Below are positions 38,701 through 52,300 of a DNA stretch of 64,000 nt, in pieces. Made by a program: the position numbers and the translations under genes. Source of the stretch: Pipra filicauda (lineage: Eukaryota > Chordata > Aves > Passeriformes > Pipridae). The stretch is from assembly GCF_003945595.2 (NCBI RefSeq), contig NW_024104507.1:186001-250000 (forward strand), read 5' to 3'. Within the stretch, counting starts at the first letter, position 1; each line of letters begins with the position of its first letter. Below the pieces are notes generated by a model. That model did not search any database. It was not told the DNA's origin and saw only the letters and a program-made list of their open reading frames with translations.

Positions 38701-40370
38701 GTGAAATCCTTCGGGCAATGCATGGATATTCTCCTCATTTAATGGACTGTCCATCCAGCAGCTCTGTGTTATGTGGCACAAGTATGAAATCCAGCTTTGC
38801 TAATGGCACCCCTCAATTATCAAGTATTTTATTTCAGTAAAATTATTCTCATTTCTTTGCTGCTTTACTATAGTAAGGTCAGTTATAACAGAATGTATAT
38901 TAAATCCATCTCCTTAGCAAGCTCCTGTGCAGCAGGAGTTTTTGGAGGCTCTGCTTATAAGAACAGCAGCATTTTTAGTTAATCTTGCACTAGGTTTACC
39001 AATCTTCTGTGGAGAAATCCAAAGCATGGAAAACTGAAAGCATATTGTTTGTGAAAGCCTCCATATGCTGAGAACAACTTATTTCTCAGAGCAAGTGGCA
39101 AAACAGTTGGACCATTTTTCTTAAAGATCTGACAGCCAAATGCTGAGACTGAACAAAGACAGCGATTAAAAAAATGACGTAGTGAGTGGGGATGAATGTG
39201 GTCTGTCATTATAAACTAGATTCACACTGTGACTGGCAGGTGACAGACCAGATTCTTTGTAGTTTAAATTATTTTGGAAAAGTACATGCCAATTAATGCT
39301 CTTTTCATATTGCTAATGTAGTTACAGATTCAGTATTGCATCTCAGTGTTAAAATACCTATTTATTGCAACTAAATCATGCTTTCACTGTTTAGAAAAAA
39401 AATCTTCCTTTTCTTATTTCTCCTTCTCCTCCTGCACCTTCCCACCCCATTGGTTTGAAACTCTGGATTTGTGCCTTATAAAAGTAAATCACAATCTCCA
39501 TTGACATAAAGAGGCAGAACTCAGTTAACTTCTCCTGTGATGATTAGAATGTGTAACTGCAGTCAGTTTATTCTCTGACTTCTTGAATCGCTAGACAAGG
39601 GTTCAGAGGGTTAGTGGCCCTAAAGAAAAATGTTAACCTGCTCTGCCTTGACTCAGTTAATACTTCTTTTCCAAGTTAATTGCAATTTTCCTGGTGGTCA
39701 AAATTAAAATTTGTGTAAAGCTGTTATACATTAAGAAGTTTTTATGTTGAAACAGTAAAATGCAAAAAGTCAGGTTAGGTTCTCAAAACTAAAAGCCCGA
39801 GCTCACTGGGTTACTGATCAATGGTATGTCTTAATGCCTTATCTCCAGTTCAAAAATTGCAAAATAACTGCAGCACAAACATTAATTGACCATATTTACT
39901 ACCATGGAAACAGCACTTCTTGTCTTTAAATAGCTTTGAGAACACTGACTAGTCTTAAAAACAGCTGGGGAGACAGGAAACCCCCCCATCTCTGAGGATT
40001 TGAGTCAAAGTAATGAAAAAGATTATTAAATTCCTGATAGCAACTGTAGCCAATACAGAATTACTTATCTCTGAAACACAGTAAGGTGAATTTCATTACA
40101 ATGCTAAGCTACATAACTGGTCATGTCAGTCTTGTAAACTTACATCTTAAATGTATATGTCAACATTTGGAAAATGTCCTGAGTATTGGAATAACACTAA
40201 TAGAAATTGATTTATATTTTTGATTTCTGGTGTAATAGACTTCTAAAGTTCTGCTTCTCTTTGGCATCCAACACAAATACTCAATTATTTTCCTTAGTCT
40301 AACTATATTTTTTGAATGCATTTTATTATAGCATAATCTCAGTATGATTTGGTTTTCTCAGCATTACAAA
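38701..40370. other. Unrecognised AT-rich sequence
   Basis: Nothing recognised between two CR1 fragments. Frames are short. Confidence 0.6.
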
Positions 40371-40481
40371 TGTGGTGCTTGGGGATGTGGTTTAGAGGTG
40401 GACTTGGTACTACTGGGTCAGCAGCTGGACTTGATGAACTCAGAGGACTTTTGCAACCTAAACAGGTCTATGATTCCATGA
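40371..40481 (+). mobile_element. CR1 LINE, 3' end fragment
   Basis: The final ~110 bases of a CR1 copy: TGTGGTGCTTGGGGATGTGG, TTTAGAGGTGGACTTGGTAC, a GGGTCAGCAGCTGGACTTGA block, ACTCAGAGGACTTTTGCAAC and the tail TCTATGATTCCATGA. Order and tail give plus orientation. Substitutions are scattered, and it is strongly 5'-truncated, as is usual for CR1. Confidence 0.92.
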
Positions 40482-40710
40482 ACAGTATGGGAACAGCATG
40501 GAAATATATACATTTAAGAGCATAAGAATTGTGGTATAAGAGAAAAAATTTAGTTCAGTTTTGTGTCTAACACAATTACTGTTAGGGGAAAAAACAAAGA
40601 TTCATGAGTAAAGTGGTCTTTAATTTCAGATGACATCTCAGCTGACAGACTTAAATTTTACGGAGTCTGCAACTGGAAGTTGCACCTTGGCCACCTTATT
40701 TTGTAGTTTC

Positions 40711-40736
40711 TGAATGATTTATCTGAATGATTTATC
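40711..40736. repeat. 13-bp perfect tandem duplication
   Basis: Two identical adjacent copies of TGAATGATTTATC. Probably replication slippage. Confidence 0.92.
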
Positions 40737-41210
40737 TGTCTAATTTCTTCCTTTGAAATTATAATTTTGGCTTCTAAGACTTCCCATGGCAATGCTTTCC
40801 ATATGAAAGTTCAGTGTTATGTGAAGAAGTATCTCCCATCTGATAACTTTAGAGCAACCAATTAAATCCCTGTATGTGACAACTCTTCCCTACTCACTTT
40901 CCCCACAGAATTCACTGAAGTCTGCTGCTTCTCCCTGTTGCATCCTTAATGCAGCTCTGGCTCGAAGTACAGTCAGAGCTAACACTTCACAGGAGCACAG
41001 AAGACATGATTTTAAATCCTAGATCATTGACAATATAATTCCAGTAATGTTTACCATTGCCTTGGGAGTCTTTTCAGCCTTTCCCAGCACAGCTGACTGC
41101 ATTAGTTGCTCAAAGAAGAGGAAGCTGATTTGCATAATTCCATGTGTTAATATGAAAGGGTTTGCAGTTCATTGAAAATTTACTATTAGCATAAAATCTG
41201 GGGGGTTAAT

Positions 41211-41250
41211 TTTTTGTTTTGTTTTGTTTGTTTGGGGGTTTTTTTGTGTT
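41211..41250 (+). repeat. (GTTTT)n-like T/G-rich tract
   Basis: GTTTT and GTTT units mixed with a run of five G and a run of seven T. Low-complexity sequence. Confidence 0.88.
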
Positions 41251-42662
41251 TCTACTGGATTATTAGCCAGATACCAGCTTTGGTGGTCAATATTTCCTTC
41301 CTGTTCATATAACTCCCCTCACCCATCCCATCCTCTTTCTCCCAACCAAAACCCTAAAACTTCTTTGTAGACTATAATTTCCTGAAACTTCCATTTCTTA
41401 ACACAAAAAAAACATGCAACAACCCTAAAACTTTTTGGTTCATGATTCATATTTGTGCAGCACTGAGGAGAATGAACAAACCAACAAAAAATCAGTTCCT
41501 CTTCTGTCAGTGGAAGAAAAGAGTTTTTAGTTCCTTTCTCATTTAATCTCACCCTCGGTTTTGTGGAGCCATGTGAAATTATAGTTTAAGAACGTTAATT
41601 TTGAGGTCACACCAGGCAGGAGACTCAGTGCTTTAGTTTTGGAGGAAGGATCAGGAAATCATAACAGAATCTTATTAAGTTACTTTCAGTTCCCAGAAAG
41701 CCACTACTCTCTGTACAGGAATTTGGTGTTATGGAAACCAAAAATTCCATTTCCAAATGAAAATTAAAATTTGCTGGCAGGGAGGAATGTGCAACATTAA
41801 AATTTTTCAGAAAATTAGGACAATTACAGGAAAATTCACTCATTAGATAAATCAGTGCAGGATCACATATTTGGTTTCCCATGTGGGACTTGGTTTACTG
41901 GTTCAGTGCTTCTTCCAGTGGTGAGCCTGGTCAATGCACACTGAGAACTCATAACAAAATCTCCCATCTTTGGGCCCAGTCAATATCATTATACAATTGC
42001 TATGTGTCCATCTGTGCAAAATATACCCCTTAATTCACTTTCCATTAAGTATTAGAACACCATTAGCTCATTGAACTGGGCTTTGTTGAAGAATCTGTAA
42101 GGATAGTTATGCAGTGTTTTCCTTGGCCATGCTACAAAACCTCATTCAATTACAATTCTGGTCCCTAATGGTTTGCTTCTTATCAGTCTCATGCCAGGAA
42201 TTTGAGTGTGTTCAAAAAGTGTCTTTGTATCTCTATTTACACTGTTTCTCAAGGCCCTAATTTATACATTTTGTTTTGCCTTTTTTAATAAATGTTGTGT
42301 TCAGAAATGCTGGGGTAGATGAATAACCAGATTTCACCCAGATGCTTGTCCTCAATCATGTAATTCGAAGTGCAGTACATGAGAGAAACATGCACTCAGA
42401 AGCAAAACTGACTGCGAGTGTTTTCTAAAGCAGGCTTTTAAAATCTACTCCCGAAATCTGCAGAGTCCTCCCAGAGTAGTCTCCCTACCAAAACCAACAT
42501 TATTTCAATTTTCATTTCATTTCAAATTTCATTTTCAGTCTTTTTTTTTTTTTAACTTTATATCTTACTACTGACCCTCATGGATCAATGCTAAAAGGAA
42601 AAAAAATATACACATATGGATCTTTGTCTCCTATAATTGCAACCAATTACATTCTACATATG

Positions 42663-43101
42663 ATCATAAAATCATGGAATCATTTAGGTTGGAAAAGACC
42701 TCTAAGATCATCGAGTCCAACTGCCAAACCTACCACTAAACCATGTCCCCAAGTGCCATATGCACCCAGCTTTTAAATACCTCCAGGGTTGGTGACTCCA
42801 CACTTCCCTTGGCAGCCTGTTCCAGTGCTTGACAACCCTTTCAGTGAAGAAATTTTTCCTAATATCCAATCTAAACCTCCCCTGGCACAATTTGAGGCCA
42901 TTTCCTCTGGTCCTATTGCCCATTACCTGGGAGATCGACCCCCACCTGGCTACAACCTCCATCAGGGAGTTGTAGAGAGGGATGAGGTCCCCCCTGAGCC
43001 TCTTTTTTTCCAAGATAAACATGCCCAGCTCTCTCAGCCACTCCTCATCAAACTTGTGCTCCAGACTCTCCACCAGCTCTGTTTCCTTTCTCTGGACCTC
43101 T
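42663..43101 (-). mobile_element. CR1 LINE, longest and best preserved 3' copy
   Basis: A minus-strand CR1 copy of about 440 bases. The plus strand starts with the reversed tail (ATCATGGAATCATTTAGGTT). It continues through GGAAAAGACCTCTAAGATCA, the TCGAGTCCAACTGCC junction, ACCTCCAGGGTTGGTGACTC, GGCAGCCTGTTCCAGTGCTT, GAGGCCATTTCCTCTGGTCC, AGTTGTAGAGAGGGATGAGG and CTCAGCCACTCCTCATCAAA, ending at about CTCTGGACCTC. Read on the minus strand it stays open for about 120 codons (42708-43073) and encodes [20 protein letters not shown], a peptide also present in the copies at 49.2 and 59.2 kb. The few differences from my memory of the consensus suggest it is the youngest CR1 here. It lacks the 5' UTR, ORF1 and catalytic domains, so it is inactive. 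Confidence 0.96.
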
Positions 43102-46100
43102 TGCTATGAGTGGTTTTAAGTATTTTCCTTGGACGAAGAAGAATTCCTGGATCAAAAAGACCAGATCTTTTACCAGAGAGCATTCAGCCCAGCAACTAAG
43201 TAACAACGAAATGAAACCAACTCTGTTCTAGATATATTCTTATCTGGCTCAAATTCAACAACTTATGAATGACTTCTCTCTCCTTAGGATGTACTAGACA
43301 ATAGCTGGTTGATCTTTGGAATAATTTTGAAAGATGTAAAATAATAATGCCAGCGCAAAGCTATGTTTTACTGCTTATTTGCTCATCAAGAGCATTTCCC
43401 TAAAGCACTCAGAGATAATAACAAGCAATTCTTTATAAATTGCTTGCATTCCTTCATGTCTTACACCACAACTGCCAGATCTGTCTCCCAGCAAGACACT
43501 TCATCACAGACAGGTTTGGGAGGAAAAGCAGACTATATAGTCTGCTGTTGTTGAAGTCTGAAATGGGAAAGAGAAAAAAGGGAAAGAGAAACCAGGGACA
43601 GATACCAATGAATTATGGACACTTATCAGCTAAGTTATAGAACATACACAACTATTTTTATCCAGAAAACATGCAACATCAGTGTTTTAAACAAATACTT
43701 ATAAGGACATGGTGGAATTAGCTAAAACATAACTCAGCCTGCAACTCTGGATTTGTAAATTCAATTTTGCAAAGTTAGCTGCTTTTACTGGGTAGTCAGA
43801 CAGTCTGAAGCCCTTGTGACCCAGCTCATAGCACTGGTCTTTACATGCAGAATTATGAACATAGTTACTGCCAAAATGGCAGTGAAGGAATTGGTTGCAT
43901 ACATATGTATATAGATATACTTTTACAAGTGTAAATTAAAGGAAACCAATTTTTCTTTTCAGGATTGAATTTACCCTATTCCAAATACACAGAAATTTAT
44001 AAAGTGGTATACAGTAATGAAGAAACATATCAGCTTTGATATGTTAATTATGTTGGAATTTTAGATGTTATCTGAAGGATTACTTTGCGCACAACCTTGA
44101 AATGTTACTCCTGAATCTCAAAACTGTTCTCAGATTTATAATCCATCTGCAAATATGCCACGCTTTTCAATTTAAAAAGGTTTCTAATTGCATGAGTTAG
44201 ATCATACTTCCTCAATGAGATTACCAATTAATGCAAAATTATTGCTGAGGGTAAGATTCCAAGCTTCATAAAAGCAAAGCTAACTTAAAGGAGTGTCCTA
44301 CAGAACTGTGCCTTTTCCCTGGAATGGGAAGATGCATCACTGAAACATGTCAAGAGTTTATTAACTAACATGAGGATGGCAATTTTTCTTATGGATGTTT
44401 GTTTTTTATCTTATACCCGCATTGAAATCCTCCAACAAGCCTGCACATTAGCCATTTGGCAGTGTAAATAGAACTAATTGCAAAAGTAGGATGGTAATTA
44501 GCAGCTTACAGTGTCCTGAAATTAGGAAGTTGAAAACACAGTCATAAAGCTGTATATACATTCCTCCAAATAACTAGTAGAATTCCTGAAGATTTTTGTC
44601 CTTTTTCCCACTAGTACACAGATCAGTTTATTCCTTCTTCAATTTCAACTTTTCAAAATTAGAAAACAGCTGCTTTGGTTTGTGAAATCATTCTTTTATC
44701 TAAAGTCTTATAGTATTGCTTTTTTCCACTCAATGGTATAAGTGGTTTACAGGGTTCTCACCTCTTTAAAGCCAAGATGTTGTCATCATAGAAAGCTGTT
44801 GTTTAAGACAATACACTCAACTGCAATACAGTGACACAACAAATTTAAGCAGGTGAATACAGGTTCACAAGATTAACTCCTACTCATTTTTACCCAAGGG
44901 GGTAAAAATTCCATTCCAAACTTGGTATTGATACAGCTTTCTGTATATGTGTATATTTAAATATAATTTTTTCTCTCTGTGAATAATTTTACTACATGTT
45001 TATTTCCCTGGGAATGGTACTTACTTGGGTAAACATCTTGAACCACAGCTGCACGTTGTCATTAAGGAAAATTGAGGACAATTGTGTATGTTAATCTTAT
45101 TATAAACTCTTTCAACCAGAAAATGTTTTGCACTGGCCTACACAACTTTTTTAAAATTCAATATGCTGTTATGCTATTTCCTGTAGAATCATCTTAATTT
45201 CTCTTCAGATTTCATAGAGCTCTCTCTGAACAATTATCTTAGAAGTTATCTTTAATTAACTGGCTCCTTTCACCAATGGATCCACTCATAGAGAAGCAGC
45301 TGCATAAGCAAATAGTTCCAAACTTTGCAACAAATACAGTAAGTAGCTTTGCCTTGTCTGAAGTACGGCAGGTTCTAAAAGGGTATCTGCCATTCATTAT
45401 CCCTTTCTGCCACTTCTTAACATTACTTCTAGCACTGGTGCGTGGAATTTTCAATTTAATTTTCTTTTCCCATCAGAGCATTTACAGGGAGTGAAGCAGT
45501 CATCCAGCTGAACAGCACTAGTTGCAGTCTAAAAGTTAAGACTATGTAGAAGGGTCTTGCTGAATGAAGATGGCTCAGTATTCCCACTGAGAAAGCAACT
45601 CAGCTCCTGGAATAACCCCTGAGGCTGGCAGTGACAGCCAGCTGGAAGGCTGAGTTTGCTGTTTGTATCAGAGAGATTTCTGCTCTCCACAATACCCTTG
45701 CTGGTGAGTTCATCCAGGCTAACAGTCCCAGCAGCCTCAGTGCCCCAGTCATGGAAATTACTCTTCACCAGGGACTCCATCTGAATAACAGGAACACGGA
45801 GAAAGAATGAAAGGAGGAAGAATAAAATCCTGTCCCCTTGGAAATGACTGGTTGCATTCTCAGTGACTTCCATGAGGTGAGGGGAATCTGTTTTTTCCTT
45901 CTATTTTCATGATTAGCAAAACATAACCAACATTGTAAACCTGCAATAAAAGACATAACTCCATGTGACACTATTTTGCACATTTCAGGAAGATCTTTCC
46001 CAATGTCTCCAGCAGCTATGCAGAGGAGTGCTTGAATAGGCTGCAAATTGAAGATACCTTTATGAAGGATATTTAGGCAGGGTTCTACAATCCTAATTTG

Positions 46101-48443
46101 CTGCCCATTAACTAGATTTGTTTCATCTTGATGACCTAGCCCTTAGGAGTTATGTTTTACAAGTCTTTTTCACTATGCAAGTCCCTTTGCTTTTCTTCAA
46201 AGAGCAGCTGAGATTCTCATCCAATAACTTACTCTTTAAAACTGGTACTTAAAAATACCAGCAGCTTTTAAGGGGCTTGAAATAGCTACAAGTATAGTCA
46301 CTACTTTGTGTATTGTCAAGTTGTAATCTGGTGGACATACGAAAGATGCTCATTTTTGCAATAATGGGGCTCTTGGAAGCATGAGCTTCTTCACATAATA
46401 AAAGAACCAAGTCAAGAAATCAATACATGATTTATACTAATAACAGTCTATTTGATATAATGATACTGAATTGTTATCAGAACATAACATAGTTATATGA
46501 TGTGAAATACTAAAGGTGACAAATAAAATCTATATTTTGTTGTATACAAGAAACTCATTTGCTTGTTTATAATTGCTGTTTCTTGAATAAAGAACAGTTA
46601 GAAATCAGTGTGCAGCTGTTATGTTATCAAATCACACAAACCTGCCAGTGAAACTTCTAAAAATTGATTTAATTTATTTCAAATTTTGCTTACCGTGTGC
46701 ATATTTTTGCTTCCCTACAAAACAATTTTGTTTAAATTCAGGCACCTTCCAGTTAAGACTGGAAATTTTGTAGTCACTTATGATTACATACTGAGCCTGC
46801 ATATTTTTATAGCAATCCAGAGATGCGAGCACAAACATTTTTGTCTCTTGCACAGAAATAGGATGTTTCATGGTAATGAAAAATGAACAGTGAGAGATTG
46901 TACTGGCAGTCCTTCCAATGGAAATAATTGAGATGATGGCATGGCCCACCTGGTATCTAGTCTGAACAGATTGTAGAAGGACATTGAAAGAAAGGACAGG
47001 GGCAAAGAGTACAGGGAGGAAACCAGACAGAGACATTCATTACAAGACCATAACCATGCAGTGTTAGGAGAAAAAAAAAGAAACTAATACCTTTAAAAGA
47101 GTCAGAAAGGCCTATGTTCCAGTAACATCTCTGCAGAGCTAGCACAATATAGCATTAACCTCACATAAACATATATACGCCTTTCTAAGTATGCCACTTC
47201 TGCTCTAACACAATTTTAAAAATCTTGCAAGCACTAAGATCCTCTAAAACGGGTTGTGCTGGGTAAGGGAAGAGCAGTTGACCAGTACTTTTTCCTCATT
47301 ATCTTCATAAGACTCAGCATAGACAAGTGACTGCAAACTACTTAAATATTCCCCACAGATCTATTTTAAGCACTCATATTTCAATCAGTGGTTCAGAAGG
47401 AAGCTGCAGTATAAACACATTCCATTCAACTAGATTTGCATATTGATGTCAGTAGTTTGAATCAAACCAATTAGACCATGTAGTTATCTATGGAAAACAT
47501 ATGGCAGACTGATAAAAACCCAGTTCTATGTTTAAAATCTACAGTATTTCATTTACATAGCAAAAAGCAGCTGAAGGAGGATGCTATTCTTCAAGGACTA
47601 GACAAACTGATATAAGGAGAACTCCTTGGGCTGGATCCTCAGCTGGTATAAAATCACACTGAATACACTGGTGAATTGAAATGGAACTAATCACTCTAAA
47701 AGCAAACACGTGCTCATATAGACACTGAATCAAGCACTGATTTCTCTTTGTTCTCAGTTCCTTATCCATGAAATGGGGCTATCCCATTTTCTCACTCATT
47801 TCAATTAGAGCAAAAGTTCTTCAGAAAGGGCATTACCTCTTTGCTTTAAAAAAAAAAATTACAAAAGCACCATCTAGTTTGAGCTACCACCTTAACATGA
47901 ATAATGGCAATGGTACCTCAACCTTTTTATCTCTAAGTTTTCCCTTTCACAGTGGCCTAAAAGCTTTTCTTAGCTCATGTTTATCTTCAGCAATAAATCA
48001 GGCTTGCATTGCATCTGTGCCTCATTGGGGTGCACAGAACAAAACAAGACAAATTAAACTGTAAAACAGTTGCTGAGGAAAGAAATAAAGAAGGACAGAT
48101 AAATGAATTCGGGTGGGAAAGACAACATTGATTCTAAACATCATCTTTTACTGCTGCTGCTTCTCATATTAAAAAGGAAAAAAATCAACTCCTTTGAGCA
48201 GGCAGTGATTTAACTATAAAAATATCTGGTCTGCACAACGTGACTAATCATCTCATCAGTACCATGCTCAGAAGACCAATTTATATGTTCTTCTGGCAAT
48301 AACTGTATTTTAAGCATTTAAGCCCTTCCTAATAATATGTTCATGGCTCCTGCCTGCTCTTTTACTGAATGAAACACTGGCATGATTTGTTGGGTGACAT
48401 CATTTACAAACAATGACATTGCTGTCTGAAATGAATAACAATT

Positions 48444-48458
48444 AAAAAAAAAAAAAAA
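48444..48458 (+). repeat. Poly(A) run, A15
   Basis: Uninterrupted A15 with no recognisable element upstream. Confidence 0.9.
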
Positions 48459-48540
48459 GAATGAATCCACTATCATCTATTTGAAATTCATGCTTAGCAC
48501 TGTATAAAGTGACAATATATGCTAATTTCTCTCCCCTCCT

Positions 48541-48582
48541 ACACATTCTTCAGCAGCTAAGACACATTCTTCAGCAAATAAG
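48541..48582. repeat. 21-bp tandem duplication
   Basis: ACACATTCTTCAGCAGCTAAG (48541-48561) is followed at once by a second copy (48562-48582) differing at two positions, GC to AA. A fairly recent local duplication. Confidence 0.92.
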
Positions 48583-49109
48583 TCAGTTCACTGCAGATAG
48601 TTTATTCCACAGCTACTGAATCAGGAAGTGCCAGGAGACATGACCATGGATCAGGACAAAACAGTAAATTTTGTTGTTTTTTTTTTTTATTTCCATACAC
48701 CCCTCAGTACATATGTATGTATTAAAAAAGGAAGATCAAAATCATCCAAATCTAGAGAGTATTCAGAGTTCAAGGAAAACCAAAATGTTGCCTTTTTCTC
48801 ATTGATATTCTTATAGCAAATACTGAAGCAAGGAACTCTGCTAAATATTGTCCTGTCTCTGAAACCTGAAATAGCTTTAGTTCATGGTGAAGATTTTATT
48901 AAGTTTATATTAATTACACTGAAAAGCAAGGTTAACAACAAAAATAAGTCTTGGAAGTATTAAAACACTTAGTTAAATAAGAAATAACCTACTGCCTGAA
49001 TGCTGAAGTTAATTAAGATTCACAGAAATCTCTGCTGATACCCCAAAAAAGAATGTCCCCTTCTGCATATTCAAATCAAATACTTTCCCAGACCAGGCAG
49101 TTCCTTTAC

Positions 49110-49350
49110 ATTGAATCATTTCTGTTGGAAAAGGCCCTTTATGAGTTCAAATAATCCAGCACTGCCAAGTCAGCACCAAAACAAGTCCCCAGGTGCCACA
49201 TCTACATGTCTTTTAAATACCTCCAGGGATGGTGACTCAGTTGCCTCCCTGGGCAGCCTGTTCCAAAGTTTGATAACTCTTTCAGTCAAGACATTTTTCC
49301 TGATATCCAACCTAAATCTCCCCTGGCACCACTTGAGGCCATTTCCTCTC
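49110..49350 (-). mobile_element. CR1 LINE, 3' end fragment (minus strand)
   Basis: Minus-strand CR1. The plus strand reads ATTGAATCATTTCTGTTGGA, then ACAAGTCCCCAGGTGCCACA, ACCTCCAGGGATGGTGACTC, CTGGGCAGCCTGTTCCAAAG, CAAGACATTTTTCCTGATAT and CTTGAGGCCATTTCCTCTC. On the minus strand the frame still gives RLDIRKNVLTERVIKLWNRL, matching the 42.7-kb and 59.2-kb copies. Homology stops sharply at about 49350, where the copy at 42.7 kb continues with GGTCCTATTGCCC; this is the 5' truncation point. The 3' end next to the tail is more diverged than the rest. Confidence 0.93.
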
Positions 49351-52300
49351 TGTGATGGATGCACTGGGCTCCTTAACCAAAATAGAAGCAATCTGGTAGA
49401 GGCTGTAGAGGAGGTAAACACCTGAGCTGTAACTGGGCCAAGAACTTCCCGAGTCCCAACCTGTTCTGTGGAAATCCCCAAAGGAGCAGAGTGACCCAGG
49501 GAGCACTGACACGTATGAGCTTGGAACACCAATCAAAGATTGACACATCAATAGTGGGCTGCTCTCGGCAGGACTGAGATTTCCCTTTTAGCTCGGTAAA
49601 GAACTGAAAATACTGCAGATAGAAGAATCAAAACACTGTATGGAACCATCCATGTGGTTCACGTGTAGCTTTCTGCTTAACAACTTCCCAAAAAGCAAGC
49701 CTGGATACTTATTCATGGTTGTTTTAACCTCTTGAATTGATACACGGCAAGAAAAGTGGTAAATCTGCTGCCTCTGAGTGAAAAGAATAGTAAATTTTAT
49801 TCCACATGCTTATTGTTCCAACAGATTGAATACTTACACGACTGATTTGGTTTTGTGTTGGTGTATAGTGTCTATTGAATATAAAATTCACTTAACAGAG
49901 AACGAACTGAAAAGCAGAATAACAGTTACCTGACAAGCAACCAGCAGTGATTGAGGATGTGTATATTAGAGTTCTGGGAGTGATTCATGTCTCTTTTATG
50001 CTATTTAATATCTTTGAGGGTAGCAAACTGATGAAGAACAAAAACAGAACTGCTGCATAGACTGGCTTGGATCAGTGGTTAGGCTGTGACCATTTTAATT
50101 TGACTGGAGGAAATGGTATACTGTTGGAAAAAAGGAAAGTAATCTGTGCAAAGTGAACTCAATTTGGAAAACAGTAAATCCAGAAGTGAGGCTTGGAAGT
50201 TGAACGTAGATAAATTTAAGTTGGATTAATATAAAAGTTTAAATGGGTGGTGTCTTCAGATTTGAAACTCACTTAATTGAAACTGTCTTCCAGTGAAAGC
50301 CATAAATTCTTTCCTGGGCACTTTAAAATCAATGGGCTCTATTTGTTATTTGTGATTTAGTCCAGGACAAAGTGCTAAGCCTAGAAAAGGAACAATCAAG
50401 TGATCTGATTCAGTCTCATGCTCCTTCTAGCTTGAATTTTTTTTCCTTAAAAAAACAAACACATAAACAAAAAAAAATGCTGGTATGGACAAAATGAATT
50501 TACTAATTTATTGTTGTGAAAATCCAACTGAGTCCTGGGCATTTGAGCTATATTTGTTTTGCTATGTTCGGTAAACAACTGCATCCCTCCCATCTCTGAC
50601 TCTGCTACCACTCTGTAACTTCAGAAATACATGTCAGAACAACTTCAAGAGTCTATCAGAACTCCATTTCTAGAGTTATCAAAACCAGTACTCAGTAGTA
50701 ACAGAGCTTCTCACCTCGAAAAATCTCTGTTTGTCTAAAGGAAAACCTTTGCATTCTGACATTAAAAAGCAAAGCAAGACTTTTATTAGTTCAACTGAGG
50801 ATGCAATGAGAAAACATAATTATATTTAAACATATCAGTAGGCAACAATTCACATGGAATTATTTTAAATGGGTACCATAAAAGAAAGAGAAGCACCAGT
50901 TTGGTCAGTTTTTCTGGAATAAAGCAAACATATCAAGATCAAATACAATTACTAATCTGAAATCCTTCTGTCATAATTTGTCACCAAGAAAACAAGAGAG
51001 AAAGCAAAAAGGAAAAAGAAATCCGAGAAACTTATAATTTCTTCACTATCCACTTCAACAAATACACCAGGCTTTAGGATATATTATACAAAATGTCCAA
51101 TATTCTTCATGCAACAAGATTAGACAGACCTAAGTAGAAGACAGAAGTTACCTCTCCCCCTGCCATGGGAACAAAGAAGTACAGCAAACATTAGAAAATT
51201 TCCTGGAAACATCTTGTTTTTACCAGAATAAATAGGCAGGTGCATGAATTCTCCCTAGCTCTGGGTCAATGTGGGAAAAACAGCAGATACTGAGTGTGGT
51301 ACAGAGATGACTGAAAGCCATTGGATATTCAGGTCTTAATTCTCTATTTAAGCATCTGAGCCTTTCGAATGGACAGAAACATATTCTCCCTTTTGCTGTT
51401 TTATTTTGGAATTGGCGAGGGATGACAACAATGAAACAGCTGTGGCTAAAGCTAATGAATATTAATTTTCCAATACAATCACTTGTGCATATACATCCAT
51501 GCTTTTTGTTGAATTGCTTTAGGCAGTATTCTAAAATATGCTTGAATAAAGCAGTGGCTAAAGCAGTACACCCAGACAGAATGGGAAGTACCTCTTAAAT
51601 CCCAACTATGAGACACAGGACAGAAACACAGCCAGAAATTCAAAGAAAAAAAAAAACCTCCATGGGAACCACTGTCAAACAGGTACTAAACTGCTAATTA
51701 TCCACCATGCATGGAGATGCTAATGGTGTTTCAAGGATAGCAGGGCTGTTCACCATTCATCAGCTCCACTGCTCCACGGGCTGCTTTCCTGACACAAAGC
51801 AATGTAGCACAACCAAATATGACAATTTACAACCCTGTATTTTAGCAAAGAACAGCATGAAAAAGCATCTCTACCTGAAAAGCACTTCTTATCTCAAGGA
51901 CTTTGAGATTACAAGCAGTGAAATGTTTTGGGAGAATGCACATTACACAGGCACATGTGAGAAGAACCAGTTCCAGACTGTGTGCTGGACTTCAAAAATT
52001 TGCAGTTATCTTTGGTACCTACCTACCACATCTACCTACCTCAGATTAAAAGCAATTTATTTACAAACAGAAACTTCAGACAACTAAGGGAATCTGAATG
52101 CCATTGTTGAACTTTGACTTAAAGGAGACAAGTATATAAAAAATCATTGCCAGCTGATATGTATACGTATCCTTTCCACTGAAAATAAAATATATTTAAA
52201 AGTGAATGATAATGGTCTATACATTTTAATTTTCTGTACATCTAACAAACTTGTAGAAACATTTTTCATTGCTTAGTTTAGTCAAGCATTTTCCCACAGT

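Larger units (their letters stand above)
40482..42662. other. Unrecognised AT-rich sequence with simple repeats
   Basis: No gene or transposon recognised. A perfect 13-bp tandem duplication lies at 40711-40736, a GTTTT-rich tract at 41211-41250 and a T run at about 42540-42553. Confidence 0.6.
43102..49109. other. Unrecognised AT-rich sequence
   Basis: About 6 kb without a recognisable gene or transposon. Contains an A15 run (48444-48458) and a 21-bp tandem duplication (48541-48582). The longest frames (120 codons, minus, 46674-47036; 114 codons, minus, 45529-45873) have no recognisable domain. A short palindrome, ATACATATGTAT, lies at 43899-43910. Confidence 0.6.

Noticed and set aside
42789..43109. 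106-codon plus-strand frame
   Set aside because: It is the antisense shadow of the CR1 copy at 42663-43101.
43899..43910. Palindrome ATACATATGTAT as a functional site
   Set aside because: Short, AT-rich palindromes are common in sequence of this composition.
46674..47036. 120-codon minus-strand frame
   Set aside because: No family resemblance, no supporting signals; length expected by chance.
49170..49532. 120-codon minus-strand frame as a gene
   Set aside because: Its C-terminal half is CR1-derived and the rest is unrecognised flank; the apparent protein is a fusion across the CR1 truncation point.
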